This document shows, piece by piece, positions 8,041 to 18,955 of a stretch of 34,590 nucleotides of DNA. Each line of letters starts with the position of its first letter. Position 1 is the first letter of the stretch. The notes beneath the pieces were generated by a model. That model was not told the origin of the DNA. It saw nothing but the letters and a program-made list of their open reading frames with translations, and did no database searches. Source of the DNA: Schoenoplectus triqueter (lineage: Eukaryota; Streptophyta; Magnoliopsida; Poales; Cyperaceae); the NCBI GenBank assembly GCA_964058805.1, contig CAXKVV010000168.1:1-34590 (forward strand), in the 5' to 3' direction. The translations under genes were made by a program, and so were the position numbers.

Positions 8041-11000
8041 ATGGAGCAAGGAACCCGAGAAACGGGCGAACAAGCGATGGATGATGATGGCGGAGCTGGG
8101 AGAGCGGTGAGACCCAAGCGCCCGGGCATACGGTGGGACCAGATTCTTCCGAGGAAATCTCTACGAGTGCTCTTGGTCGAGCATGACGATTCCACAAGGC
8201 AAGTGGTCACGGCGCTTCTCCGTAAGTGCAGTTATCATGGTAAGTTCAGTTTTCCTTCTTCATCCATGTTAATCTCACTATTGATCCAGTTTCAATTGAT
8301 GGATTATCGGTTTTCATAGTTGTGGGAGTGGCGGATGGGCTCAAGGCATGGGAGATTATGCAAGAGAGGCGATTTTCATTTGATATCGTGTTGACTGAAG
8401 TGGTTATGCCATCTCTCTCGGGAATTGGGCTTCTGACAAGAGTCGTATCTACTGAAGAGTGCAGAAGTATACCTGTTATAAGTAAGTTCACTTACCAATT
8501 GAAAAAAGTTCACATACCGAGTTCATTAGATATTGTTGATTCTACTATTTGGATTAACTTCAACGGGTAAATGGGGAAATAACAAGCAGAACTGAAAATA
8601 GTCCTAGCTATAAGTTGAATTAGCTCTTACCCATTAGTTTTGTCTTATTATTGGATTTATAAATTCAAAAAAGAAGTTCACATACTGAGTTCATTAGATA
8701 TTTATACATTGTTCATTCTACGATGAGGATTAACTTCAATGAGTAAATGGGGGCAATAACAAGCAGAACATGGAGGAATTAGGAACAGTAGTTTGTAGGT
8801 CTTCTCTCTTTGGAAGATTTTGACCTGGAAATAATTATTATGGTTAGCAGGGACGGATGCAAGATTTCATCCAGGGGCAATTATCGGATTGTAATAACTT
8901 ATCAGGTTCAAACCCATTAACTAATCGGGTACTAAATAAAAAATTAATAATTTCATATATATTCTTACCTAATAAAAAAACTATCAAAATAATATCATTT
9001 TACATATTAAAAATAACAACAAGATAAAATTCAAAGTAATAAATAATCAAGTCAATTAAGAAAGTTTTCCTCTATGGAACTTCATATTTTAAAATCTTTG
9101 CATAATTATTTCATTATGCATGATATTAAATATTTTTTTCTCAATAAACATAATCAAAAAATTCAGAGGGGGCAAAAAAAATTTCAAAGGGGTAGATTGC
9201 CAAAAGCATTGCTGAAAGACACTATTTTTTAAAATCCTGGAGGGGGGGGAGGCAGCTGCCTCCCCCCTGGTCTAAGCTGGGTCCGCCCCTGATGGTTAGG
9301 ACTGAATCAAGTTAGTGCTTAGTATGAACTTGGTGTGTATAATTGGAACTTTCAAACAACAACAAAGCATTTAATCCCAAATAAATTGGGGTAGGCTAGA
9401 TATAAATCCAATCAGAATCATCACAAGGATTGTATAATTGGAACTTTATCTGATTAAATTCGTTGGATATGCTGTGTAGTGATGTCATCACAAGATTCGA
9501 TTGGAGTGGTGCTGAAATGCATGCTCAAAGGAGCAGTTGATTTTTTGGTGAAACCAGTGAGAAAGAATGAACTGAGGAACCTATGGCAACATGTATGGAG
9601 GAGGCATTGTGTATGTATTTAATTTAAGAATATATGTTTTGTTTGATTTCCAGTCAAGTGTCTGTTCTGAGTGAGATGGGTTGTACTGATATCCATGCTG
9701 TTTGACAGAGTATTCATTTAACACATTAAATCCTTAGAAAATTTATGTTCTTAATTTGCCTCAATTTAACCTAATCTATGGAAATACTCAAATACCAAGT
9801 AGATTTGTAGTTTCAGTGGAAACTTTTGGTGCGTTAGATAGTCAAGTGAGATGGTTGAATTCAGTGCCAGTGTTTTAAACATTGCACTTGTTATGGGATT
9901 TTGATGCAGTCAAACAGCCAAGCAAATGCATCAGATAATAATTACAATGCGGCTAGCAATAGGATAAGTGTAAACATTGGAGATGCATCCAAAACTGGAG
10001 AGAGCAGTGATGGAGCTAATGAGGTTCAAGTAAGCTTATCCTGATCCTTTTCTAAAAATATGAAATACTTACCAAAGATATTCTGTGCAGTTGTGCACCC
10101 AGTTAGTTTGTAAGCATAATTTAGATTAGGCTTTTTTTTAAAGACACTATGTTCCTTCTGTAGAAAACAGAAGAAAGGATTTGTGTTGTAAGGATCTTGG
10201 TAGGAACCGGGAAGAATGATATGAGAGTGGTTATGTTACACTTTGTTGTAATTGAGAAACTTATATATTGGTTTTTTTCTTATTTTTTAATACCTTGGCA
10301 GAGCTCAGGTGCTAAAGAGGAGATGGAGATAGAAAGTGCGCAAAGGTTTGAGGAGACCCCATCAGCTGAAGGTGTTAGTTCCTCCAAAGAGATGCAAGAA
10401 CAAGATACAAACATTGGTGCTATACGAGTCAGATCAGATGCCATAGCAATTAACAGCAGTGCACTAGGTAGAGGATGACTTTTGGAGTTACTCTTCTGCT
10501 TGCTAAATTTCACCTTCATACCTTGTAGTAAGAATGGACTGTTTCCATTGGTAGTGGCTTGAACACATTGGTTGTCTTGTCTAGACTGGCTTGACCCGAC
10601 AGTATTCAGCTGGATTGTTTTAAGTGGAATCAATTATGATTGAACCTAATGCATAGAACTAGCATAAGTGATTAATTTTCTAAGCATTCTAATTCTTTAA
10701 TTTTTTCTATGTATGTTTCAGAGAGAGTTGATACTACTACTGAAGCTAACAACTCAGGTGCTATTGTACCAACCAAAGAACCATTAGACTCCGACCCTAC
10801 AAATGAAGAAAATTGCAATATTTCTAAATTGAAGAAGAATGCAACACATGAGGGGTCTGTGGCTGATACAAAATCTCTAGATGGTTACTTCAAGCTAAAA
10901 ACAAAAGATGTTCTAAATCATTCCGAATCTTCTGCTTTTTCAAGGTAAACCAATGAGGTTCTTGTACCTTTCCTTTTCTCCTCTAACCTAAAATCACCAG

Positions 11001-12721
11001 AAGAAGTGATAAACAAAATATTGGCACCTGTCGACATGGATATTTTGATTCTTTTTTTTTCATTTTGGGTAGGTTGAAAAATAAGAAATTTCCATGTTAG
11101 GCGATAGTTATTCTGATGTCAGGTGACAGGCATTATATGCTACTTCGGATGTTGAAGATTTAATTGCTGGACAACAAATTCAATATCATTAACAAAAACT
11201 AATTCGATACAAGAAGGGAATCATCACTTTCAGTTCTTTTTGGTGCTTGATTTTGGTCCAGTAAGTCATAGGACCCGATTGTAACCAGGAACTGACACTA
11301 TATTTATTGCCAATGGATCACACTGTAGCGCAAAGGCCAAGTATTAACTAATAATGGAAAACATTTCTATTGTAATGACTTGGTAGCTATTCCACAACAC
11401 TGTTATTTTCAATATTCTACATGGATTGTTTACTAGCAAAACAACCTATTCTATTTGTACGTGGGTTGTACCTTTTTTGTACTTTTTTTGCACCTTCAGT
11501 TACAAGTTACACATATATTGTACCATGTAGTGAAGTTGCTGATCCTTCTCTTCAATTGCTAAAAACCATTTGATTAACAGGTATGGAGAAAGGAAGAAGC
11601 AAACTTTGAATGATAATCCTGCCTCTTCATCTATCCACTTCAGGAATGGTGAATATTTCAAAGTTGACCTACAAACAAGCGCTTCTCTCCCGTCTAAAGA
11701 AGATGCCATAAATCACCAATCAGTTGCCCCACAATTAGGGTTTCTACCTGTACATTTCCCCGTTGGATCAGTACCATTTGGTTATATGCCTATTCTACAT
11801 CCAATATATCCTCCTCCTTATCCAGTAACAAACAACATGACAGCTCAGACCACCTGTGATGTTTCCAATCATTCAAAGCACAACAATGCTGCAGAAGTTG
11901 GACCAGACTTAGAGGAGGATTATAGAGAGTTGCATTTGGTGATTCAGAGAGGAAATCATAGTCAAGATTTGGCAATAGCAAGCAGTAGTGGGGAAGCAGG
12001 AAACAGGAACACAAGTGGAAATGAAAGTGCAGCACATACTGGTGATCGGTCCCACCGTGAGGCTGCCTTGATTAAGTTTAGATTGAAGAGAAAAGATAGA
12101 TGCTTTGAGAAAAAGGTATTGAATCAAGTTGAATCAATTTCCAGTTCCTGATAAGTTTAGTTGAATTAAGATCATTCTGTTATTTAATTAAAACTAGGTT
12201 TTTGACGATGCTTTGAGCTGACATATGTTTTATTTGGATTATATTCTAACTTATTGAAATGGGACTCTCTACCAGGGATGAGCATTTCATTTCATATCAG
12301 GTGTTCAGATTGAGTCCCAACTTTTTACCATTAAAATCAAGAATGGATAGGTAGGGACAACTATATGGTCAGGTTCCATCTTCATCAACCGTCCTGAAAT
12401 GGATGATCTGATCTGGGGGGACCATCCAATGACCAATTTGAGAGGAGATACCATCCCTTCATACCAACTGTGCATCCTCGTCTGAATCTATTTTGATGTT
12501 TGGTTCATGCCATACCCATGCATGTGATTAAATTAGACTTTGTCCTGCTCCATCATCAATAGCTATTATAGATTGCAATGTTACAAAATTATCCTTCTAT
12601 TTTCTATCAGGTAAGATACTACAACAGAAAAAAACTAGCGGATCAGCGGCCAAGAGTCAAAGGTCAATTTGTGACTCAAAAGGCTTCGAACTCCACCCAT
12701 CAGACTGAGACAGAGAGTTAA
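8041..12721 (+). CDS. Pseudo-response regulator (PRR) clock protein, PRR3/5/7/9 group
   Basis: Eight coding exons: 8041-8239, 8320-8481, 9480-9610, 9910-10029, 10302-10467, 10722-10944, 11581-12115 and 12611-12721, summing to 1647 nt (548 aa). All introns are GT...AG and phases agree throughout. Residues about 41-162 form the pseudo-receiver domain ([43 protein letters not shown]). E93 stands where a true receiver has its phospho-accepting Asp, while the acidic pair D49/D50 and K145 are kept, which is the hallmark of PRRs. Residues about 493-536 are the CCT domain ([40 protein letters not shown]), a nuclear DNA-binding module, split by the last intron. The middle is Ser/Asn-rich. Family members repress CCA1/LHY transcription during the day. 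[12 protein letters not shown] and [10 protein letters not shown] resemble PRR7/PRR3, while KCMLKGA recalls PRR5/9, so I give no symbol. The start is the first ATG, with no in-frame alternative upstream. Confidence 0.93.
8501..8770. repeat. Short direct duplication in PRR intron 2
   Basis: Bases 8501-8593 and 8667-8770 are similar direct copies: both contain 'agttcacata', 'gagttcattagatat', 'ggattaacttcaa' and 'aataacaagcagaac'. They are separated by about 75 unrelated bases. Copy 1 starts just after the exon 2 donor. Confidence 0.75.
8848..9291. mobile_element. hAT-type MITE (444 bp) in PRR intron 2
   Basis: Left end CAGGGACGGATGCAAG and inverted right end CAGGGGCGGACCCAGC form imperfect TIRs. 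The element is flanked by a perfect 8-bp duplication, atggttag, at 8840-8847 and 9292-9299. It has no coding capacity, and 8-bp duplications with CAGGGGCGGA-type ends indicate a non-autonomous hAT. Just inside the right end is a G-run/C-run palindrome (about 9241-9268). It is inserted in sense-neutral intron DNA and leaves the exon 2 and exon 3 borders intact. Confidence 0.85.
9353..9430 (-). mobile_element. 5'-truncated SINE with TTG tail in PRR intron 2
   Basis: A 78-bp insert with a perfect 17-bp target duplication, tgtataattggaacttt, at 9336-9352 and 9431-9447. Read on the minus strand it ends in a TTG-rich tail preceded by 'CCTACCCCAA' and 'TTTGGGATTAAATGC', text I associate with the 3' ends of TTG-tailed plant SINEs (TS/Au type). 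A long target duplication plus a simple tail shows LINE-type target-primed insertion. A second, shorter copy sits at 26807-26839. Confidence 0.8.
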
Positions 12722-13314
12722 AACAGTCATTAAACTGCCTTTTATTGCTTGAATTTTGGGCGTTGGTGACAGAGATGACAGGAAGTAGTTTCACATGTAT
12801 ATGGACATAAGATTATACAGTGGATGGATGTTACAATAGCAGAAAAGGATTATTGGCATATATGTTACCAAAATGGGCATGAAAAGACGAACTTCTGATG
12901 ATAATATCTGAGGTTCTCAAGTGTACTAGCTCAGCTGTGCATGCAACAACTTTTGGGACAGTTCTGAACGGTGCTTCTTCAGCCATCATACAACAAATTT
13001 TGACATACTTGTGACATTTTAAATTATTGGTTCTTGTAGTTGGACCAATACCATACATTGTTTGTTTGTTGTAACATAGGGGAACTTTTTTCTTTTCATT
13101 TTTCAGGGTTGTGGATAGATGTCAAAATGACATTGTTAGTTTGATCTTTAGAAGTGTTGTAACAGGTTAGCATAATGGTATTGATACAAGGACATTCATA
13201 GGTTGGGCGATCAACCCATAATATGGCGAAGGAACATTTTCAAATACTTGTTTGAAAAAACGGCGATATGTTACTTTTGATTTTGTTTGAGATGAGATGG
13301 GTGAAATTAGAGTC
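12722..13314. other. 3' flank of the PRR gene
   Basis: Likely 3'UTR followed by intergenic DNA. Short frames here (for example minus 12831-13058) show no family features. No repeat is evident until the tandem duplication at 13315. Confidence 0.5.
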
Positions 13315-13370
13315 CCTGTAATAGAGTTCGCATCTGCTGCCACCTGTAATAGAGTTCGCATCTGCTGCCA
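13315..13370. repeat. Perfect 28-bp tandem duplication at the edge of a MITE
   Basis: Bases 13315-13342 and 13343-13370 are identical, starting 'cctgtaatagagttcgc'. The unit spans the MITE's target duplication and the first bases of its terminal repeat, so it probably arose during or after insertion. Confidence 0.9.
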
Positions 13371-13504
13371 TAAAACTGATGGCAGGGCCTGTCATTGACT
13401 CAATGGCAAGTGAGACTCACAAAATAAGAGAGGATGAGGCTCACCTGTCATTGAGTCAATGGCAGGGCCCTGCCATCAGTTTTATGGCAGCAGATGTGAA
13501 TCCC
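13352..13504. mobile_element. Foldback MITE, probably Mutator-like
   Basis: About 150 bp made almost wholly of two inverted arms. The left arm (about 13352-13417) and right arm (about 13438-13503) are near-perfect reverse complements; both carry 'catctgctgccataaaact' and 'gatggcagggcc'. The loop is about 20 bases. The sequence cctgtaata occurs immediately outside both ends (13343-13351 and 13505-13513), a 9-bp duplication that suits Mutator-like elements. Terminal bases read GAGTTCGCATC on the left and GGATTCACATC inverted on the right. No coding capacity. It lies about 630 bases past the PRR stop codon. Confidence 0.8.
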
Positions 13505-13513
13505 CCTGTAATA

Positions 13514-14614
13514 TATAGTGTACAACATCCGTAATTTGGTTAAAAATCGAATTTATTTTCAGATTTGAAGGAAAAAAAAACAGTTGGAACTTGGAAAGAT
13601 CTTCAAAATGTTGTTCGTAGTCTACTTTTTCTAATAGGATCATATAAATCATGAAATGCTATCAAATTTATTTAAAAAAAAAGGGTAAAATTCCAATCTC
13701 TAAGATGGCTAGCCCATGGCACCAAATCGAGAATGAGATATCCAGATGTATTACGGAGACACGTTTTACAACCTGATGTTTTAACTTTTAACAAACTATG
13801 GTTTTAGACTAAAGTGCTATCAGATTAGATCCTTGATTAGAATGCTCCATCACATTAGAATTTTATTAAGAAATGTTATTTTGAATATCATCCCAAATAA
13901 ACTGATTATAAAAGGGAGGCGTTATGACGTTAGCTGAGTCGAAAATTTAGCTCTGCACCAGACAATTTTTCTTATATTATTATATCTATTCTACTTAAAT
14001 CTGAAATAATCATAGTAATATTTTTTTTAATAAATTCTGAAGAGATTTTTTTAAACATTTTGTGTTACAGTGAGTATTAAAAAATTATAATATTTAAAAA
14101 AAAATCCGTTCAGGGTTCAGAGCAAAATTTTGGGTGTAAATAACCTCCCATCATAAAAGGTTGTCCTGAACATTTTTTTCCGTTTTCTACCAAAGAAAAC
14201 AAGATAAAGCCGGAACTTCAATGTCCATTTTTCTGTTCCGGTTAGTATTTGTAAATATTTTTTTGAAATTAATTTGATTATTTAAGCAAACATCGTGTTT
14301 TGGCAGTGATTCCAGAAGTATATTTAGTTATTTATTTTCTTGGTCCTCTACAATGGTAAATTGGTAACTAAAATTGGTATGATTGCATCTTCTTCATTTC
14401 ACTTTTCTTTATTAATTTAGTTGGAATTATTTTCGAAGCATCTTATTCCTTAACTTTGAAAGTAAGTTTGGTTATGAGGCCAGATGCTTAATCGACTTCC
14501 GGGATGGGGTTTTAAAGTAATGAATTACGTTTAAAACTTCCATGTGGAACACTAATTTTGGATGGAACACTAATTTTGGAAACTATTCGGCCCCTTGGAC
14601 CTTTCCATTAACCA
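13514..14614. other. AT-rich intergenic DNA with an 18-bp tandem duplication
   Basis: No gene seen. Bases 14545-14562 and 14563-14580 are perfect tandem copies of tggaacactaattttgga, just before the inverted-repeat arm. The rest is unremarkable AT-rich sequence. Confidence 0.55.
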
Positions 14615-15630
14615 ACCTGTTCGGTTGGATATCAGGATATGGGACATGATACATGAACCTTCAGATTTCTGTTGCTATTGTTGGAAGCTGTTACATTACA
14701 CCAATCTATCTGTCGATGACTGTCCAAATTTGTTATCCGATTTTATGTAATGAACAATTTGAAAATTTTACCATTCCCTTGTTACTACTATGTCTGGTTT
14801 GTGGTTCGAAGTTTGAAAAATATATATTGCTGAAGTGAGGTTTAATGCCAAATTCCTTGCTGGTTTCAGGTGCTCTATCTGGTGTACTCTGGTACAAAAA
14901 CAAAGAATTAGTCACGGATTACCAAATACCGCGTGACAGAAAAGCATAATGTGGGTAATCTACAAAGATGCTCATGGTTCCCATATTAATTACAGTTAAG
15001 TAAATTTTATTTATTAATTATTGCATCCTTATATTTTGGAGTAAACTGGATGCAGTTCATATATTACTACTCTTAAGCTATATGCAATGCCTGAATCACA
15101 TATCACCATGTGTTTCTTGTATATTTTATTTTTCTTTAATTTGGTCCAGAACTGACGAGGCTTTATTTGTTGCAGCATCTGTATTGCTAGAGCAAAATAC
15201 GTTATGTGTGTGAAATAAGAAGTCTGGAATGGAAAGGGAGAAATGTTGTTTGTCGCCATAAAAATCAATAAGGGCTCGTGGAATAGTAAAAGAATTAAGT
15301 GCTTTTCCAATCTATTTTGTTTGTGTTCACAGTTCAGTACGCATGAGGAAAGCAAAAATAAGAAAAGAGTTGCCACATCAGCTAAATAAAAAATAAATTA
15401 GTTTTTTCTCTCATACTTTCTCTCTTCTATTCAATTTCAATTCTTTAATTCTAGCACCCCTTATAATTGAGAAAAGTAAAAAGAAAATGTACTATTTTAA
15501 ATTCTCTATTCTTAGAATAGAAACATTTTTCCAATCAATTTCTCAATTTCATTCATGCCGAACAGGTAATAAGAGAAGAAAGTATTACTATTCATCATAT
15601 GTGACGTCTACTTTAAAAAAAGTTAATATT
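14615..15630 (+). repeat. Left arm of a long inverted duplication
   Basis: This arm is the reverse complement of 18956-19683, with scattered substitutions and small gaps. The best block, 15042-15122, is identical over 81 bases to 19189-19269. The arm is longer than its partner because it carries an inserted segment at about 15273-15567. The repeated sequence is not recognised; a frame of about 60 codons (14915-14733, minus) is shared in part by both arms but has no known family. Confidence 0.9.
15273..15567. mobile_element. Candidate small DNA-transposon insertion in the left arm
   Basis: The right arm reads straight through this point ('aatcagtaagggaag' in inverted sense), so it serves as an empty site. 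The left arm has about 295 extra bases bordered by 'aataag' at 15267-15272 and 15568-15573. The target duplication may be this hexamer or only TAA, the latter as in PIF/Harbinger elements. The ends (GGCTCGTGG on the left, ACCTGTTCGG inverted on the right) are only weakly similar, so the superfamily is uncertain. No coding potential. Confidence 0.6.
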
Positions 15631-17880
15631 ACACATCACTATTATTATACCCACAAGGCTAAACCGACATAAAGTGGTACAATCAAGCTCCAAATGCTAA
15701 ATACAAACGAGTGCCGTGTTTGGATTGTTTGAGAATAGCATTATTCTCAGAATTGTGATGTTACTTCAAATTTTAAGTCATTCAGATATAAATTTGTTAT
15801 TCGAAACAATATCGGATTAGTGTTATTTTGTTAAACCAATCATTTGACAATTTAGTAGATTAGTACTTCCATAAAAATAGTGTAAATAATAAAAAAAATT
15901 CCATACTCGTTTATTAACCCATCCCTTAATAATATTAAATAAAAAATTAATAAATAAAATAATAATCATTAGTAAAATAAGATAATATTTAATAATATTA
16001 TAAAATAATAACCATCAATATGAAACAAAATCATAATAAAAATAATAATACATAATAAAAAATTTTAATAATAATATTAAATAATATTAAATAAATATTA
16101 ATACAAAATAAACTAATAAAAAATAATAATAAATAAAATAATAATAATAATAATAACTAATAAAAATAAATTAAAATCATTCGTATTAAAAATAATATTT
16201 AATAATAGTACAAAGTAATATTAAATAAATATTAATATTAAAAATAAATAATAATGAAATAGTAATAAGTAGTAATAAAAAAATAACTATTATCGGTTTG
16301 GATATGAGTTGTGATTTTGACTAACTCAGCTTATTGAATTGGGTTATGGATTTACTTTTAGAAACTCATACAACTCGGACACAACCATATAACATAGATA
16401 ATATATTTTTTTTATATATTGTATACACAATAATATATATATATTACATATTGTATATACAATTTATTGCGTCTTTAGATTTAATTGTTTTATTAATGAA
16501 CTCTTCTTCAATGAGGACAGCAACTTCTAATATTATGAAAGGATAAAAAAAGCAATTATACTTATTAATCGGTTACTCATATCACCGCTTTCAATCACAC
16601 AAAATATCGTGTACGATTATTTTATTTAAAATTTCTCTCCAGTCCCTCTCATTTGTAATCTCCAGTTGTCATTGTCTGAAAGAGGGAAAAATAAGGACCA
16701 ACACCATTAACGGATTAAATTAGGAAGTCTCCAGCAATAAAGCAAAATGAAAGGATATTGATTATTACCCTCCTCATTGGTCCTGAAGAAAGAAGGTTGG
16801 AAAATTACTAGTATATAAATATGTGTCTACAAAATAATAAATCTAATAAAATAATCAAATAATAAAATATGCCCATAAATATGTGTCTAAAAAAATAATA
16901 AGTCTATCTTAAAAACCGGTTGTCCCCTCTTGTGACCGGATGCAATTCAAGTTGCACCAACCGATTGAGAAAATCAAACGGTTAACAAATCCTGTCCTCA
17001 TGGAAGAATTGCTCTTTATTAATTGACTTTTTTTTACTCCTTGTGTTATTTTAAGCTGACCCAATACCATACATACACTATTTACATTATATCACTTTTT
17101 ATTTTCAGAGATGTGAGCCCTCAGTCTAATTAATCGATCTCTTTAGTTTATCATGCTTGTAACTAGCATATTCTCGTGTTCATAGAACACGCTGAGAGTA
17201 ATCGATCTGTCTAATATACTAATATAATTCCTATATTTTTTGCTAGATAGAAAACATGTTAAAGCCAAGTATCACTTTGAGTTATTTGTTGACGAAAGGT
17301 AGATTTGAGCACGAAGGTATTGTAGCTCCTCTGCTTTCTTGACTCGCTAAACAATCATATTCTTAGAAGTTTCCAATTAATCGAATTATTAGCAGTTCTG
17401 GAATTATCTCGGCAATTGATTTTTTTTCTCCCTTTTTACGCTATTGATTGGAATAATTCAAGAAACCCAAATTTATTTGGGTTCTACAATCGTTACCAAA
17501 TTGATGCATTCACTTGGACAGAAAATGGATGCATTCAGTTCTAAAAGGAATCAGTGTGATTCATATATTGGAAACAAACTTCTTACTAAAAGCGGCAAAT
17601 TAATTAATCAAAAATTTTCCAGGCAGAGGTGTGTGGAGTAGAAAATATTGAGAAGCAAAGAACCATTCTAAAATGCCCTTTTGTGGGTGTACTTGACACA
17701 ACTCAACTTGAGCATCTTCTAGACTTTCCATCCAAGAAGCATCTTTCTCATCAGACTTTACAGCAAAATCGTTTGCACATTGAATCAATATTCTCCTTAG
17801 TTTCTTTTAAGCCTTTATGCCTCATAAAAATTAAAAATAATAATCTTGCAGGAGAAGCTTGGAACATAATTACACAAGAA
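15631..17880. other. Spacer between inverted arms, AT-rich, upstream of the glycoprotein gene
   Basis: No gene recognised. Bases about 15880-16290 are low-complexity A-rich DNA made of AAT/AATA units. Bases 16815-16844 and 16875-16905 are near-identical direct repeats ('ataaatatgtgtcta'). An 11-bp-arm palindrome, agaaacccaaat...atttgggttct, lies at 17461-17485. Short frames here are chance. Confidence 0.55.
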
Positions 17881-17891
17881 CCCCGAGAACT

Positions 17892-17897
17892 TATAAC
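17892..17897 (+). promoter_or_regulatory. Possible TATA box of the glycoprotein gene
   Basis: TATAAC occurs 68 bases before the ATG at 17960, consistent with a core promoter and a short 5'UTR. Motif and spacing are the only evidence. Confidence 0.3.
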
Positions 17898-17959
17898 CCA
17901 TACCAAGCCTCCATTTGCAAGGTTTCAAGTACACAAAATAGAAGAGAATAAACCCAACA

Positions 17960-18406
17960 ATGGAGTGTAGCTTACGGCTTCTCGCAACAGCAATTGTCTT
18001 GTTGTTTCTGATTTCCACTGTTAGTGCTGATGAATTTGCGACTACAGCAGAAGCACCTGAGACCAGTCTTCTGTGCATCAGTGAATGTGGAACATGTCCT
18101 ACGGTATGTGTATCACCACCACCCCCACTCCCTCCACAATCACCATTAATAATTTTGACTCCTCCACATGACCTGTCCCCCCCGGTAAATAATCCACCTC
18201 CGCCACCGCCACCTCAGGTGAAACCTTCTTTTTCACCAGTGACACCAGCACAGGACCCGAGACCATCGTCACCAGTTTCGGGGCAAAAAGGATCGCCAAC
18301 ACCGTATTACTATTTCTACACTTCAAAAGCAACACATGTAGAGTTTGTATTTAGCATTTGGAGCTTGATTGTACCACTTTATTTCTGTTTAGCCTTGTGG
18401 GTGTAA
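17960..18406 (+). CDS. Small secreted hydroxyproline-rich glycoprotein with hydrophobic C-terminus
   Basis: A single-exon frame of 148 aa. Residues 1-23 form a signal peptide (LLATAIVLLFLISTVSA|D). A short cysteine cluster follows (C39, C43, C46, C50; CISECGTCPTVC). The middle is proline-rich: SPPPPLPP from residue 52, a seven-proline run, and several SP/TP sites that would be expected to be hydroxylated and glycosylated as in extensin/AGP-type proteins. Near the end is an aromatic patch (PYYYFY, residues 115-120), and the last 20 residues are strongly hydrophobic, consistent with a GPI-anchor signal or a membrane anchor. This layout is that of a plant hydroxyproline-rich glycoprotein with a Cys motif before the Pro repeats; a wall or plasma-membrane surface role is likely, but the function is unknown. 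The gene lies alone between two inverted repeat arms. Confidence 0.75.
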   Translation: MECSLRLLATAIVLLFLISTVSADEFATTAEAPETSLLCISECGTCPTVCVSPPPPLPPQSPLIILTPPHDLSPPVNNPPPPPPPQVKPSFSPVTPAQDPRPSSPVSGQKGSPTPYYYFYTSKATHVEFVFSIWSLIVPLYFCLALWV

Positions 18407-18955
18407 TAATATTGATGTGCAACATTTATATGTTATTTTGATCTTATTTGTAGCGGCATTCTGCATGTGTAGTTGTTGTATTTACAGACGTCAGTTGAAT
18501 CCAGTTTTATATGTTTTTGTTTTCTCTTTTGCTCGACTCATATCTAAGGTTAATTTATCACGGCTTCCATATTAAAACTATTTACCAGTTTGAAAATTAT
18601 TCACTAATTAATTGTTTCATGCTTCTCTTGAATTTATGAAATCATTTGAGAATATCTCATTTTATTTATTTATTGTGCTGTTTGTAATGTTTTAGACAGA
18701 TATAACAAGGAGGACAGACTTAAATTGAAACTTCTAAAGTTATCTTTTGGTACGAACCTTGGAATAAAGACAATTCCAACTCATAAAATTGAATTGCAGT
18801 GTTACCTTATTCAAAGGGCAATGCTGCTGCACTCCGTTCCCCTCAGAAGTAACAAGAGTAATTCTCATTTAAGGCACTTCTTAAAAAAATCTAATTCACA
18901 TTCCGGGTTGCCTTATTTCTATTCATCATCTAGAGAAATCTATTTTTATTATGGC
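18407..18955. other. 3' flank of the glycoprotein gene
   Basis: Probably 3'UTR and intergenic DNA. The open frame at 18725-18973 has no family features. No repeats noted. Confidence 0.5.

Noticed and set aside
8246..8570. Separate short genes suggested by frames at 8041-8319 and 8322-8570
   Set aside because: They are PRR exons 1 and 2 read into their introns; splicing at GT...AG restores the receiver domain.
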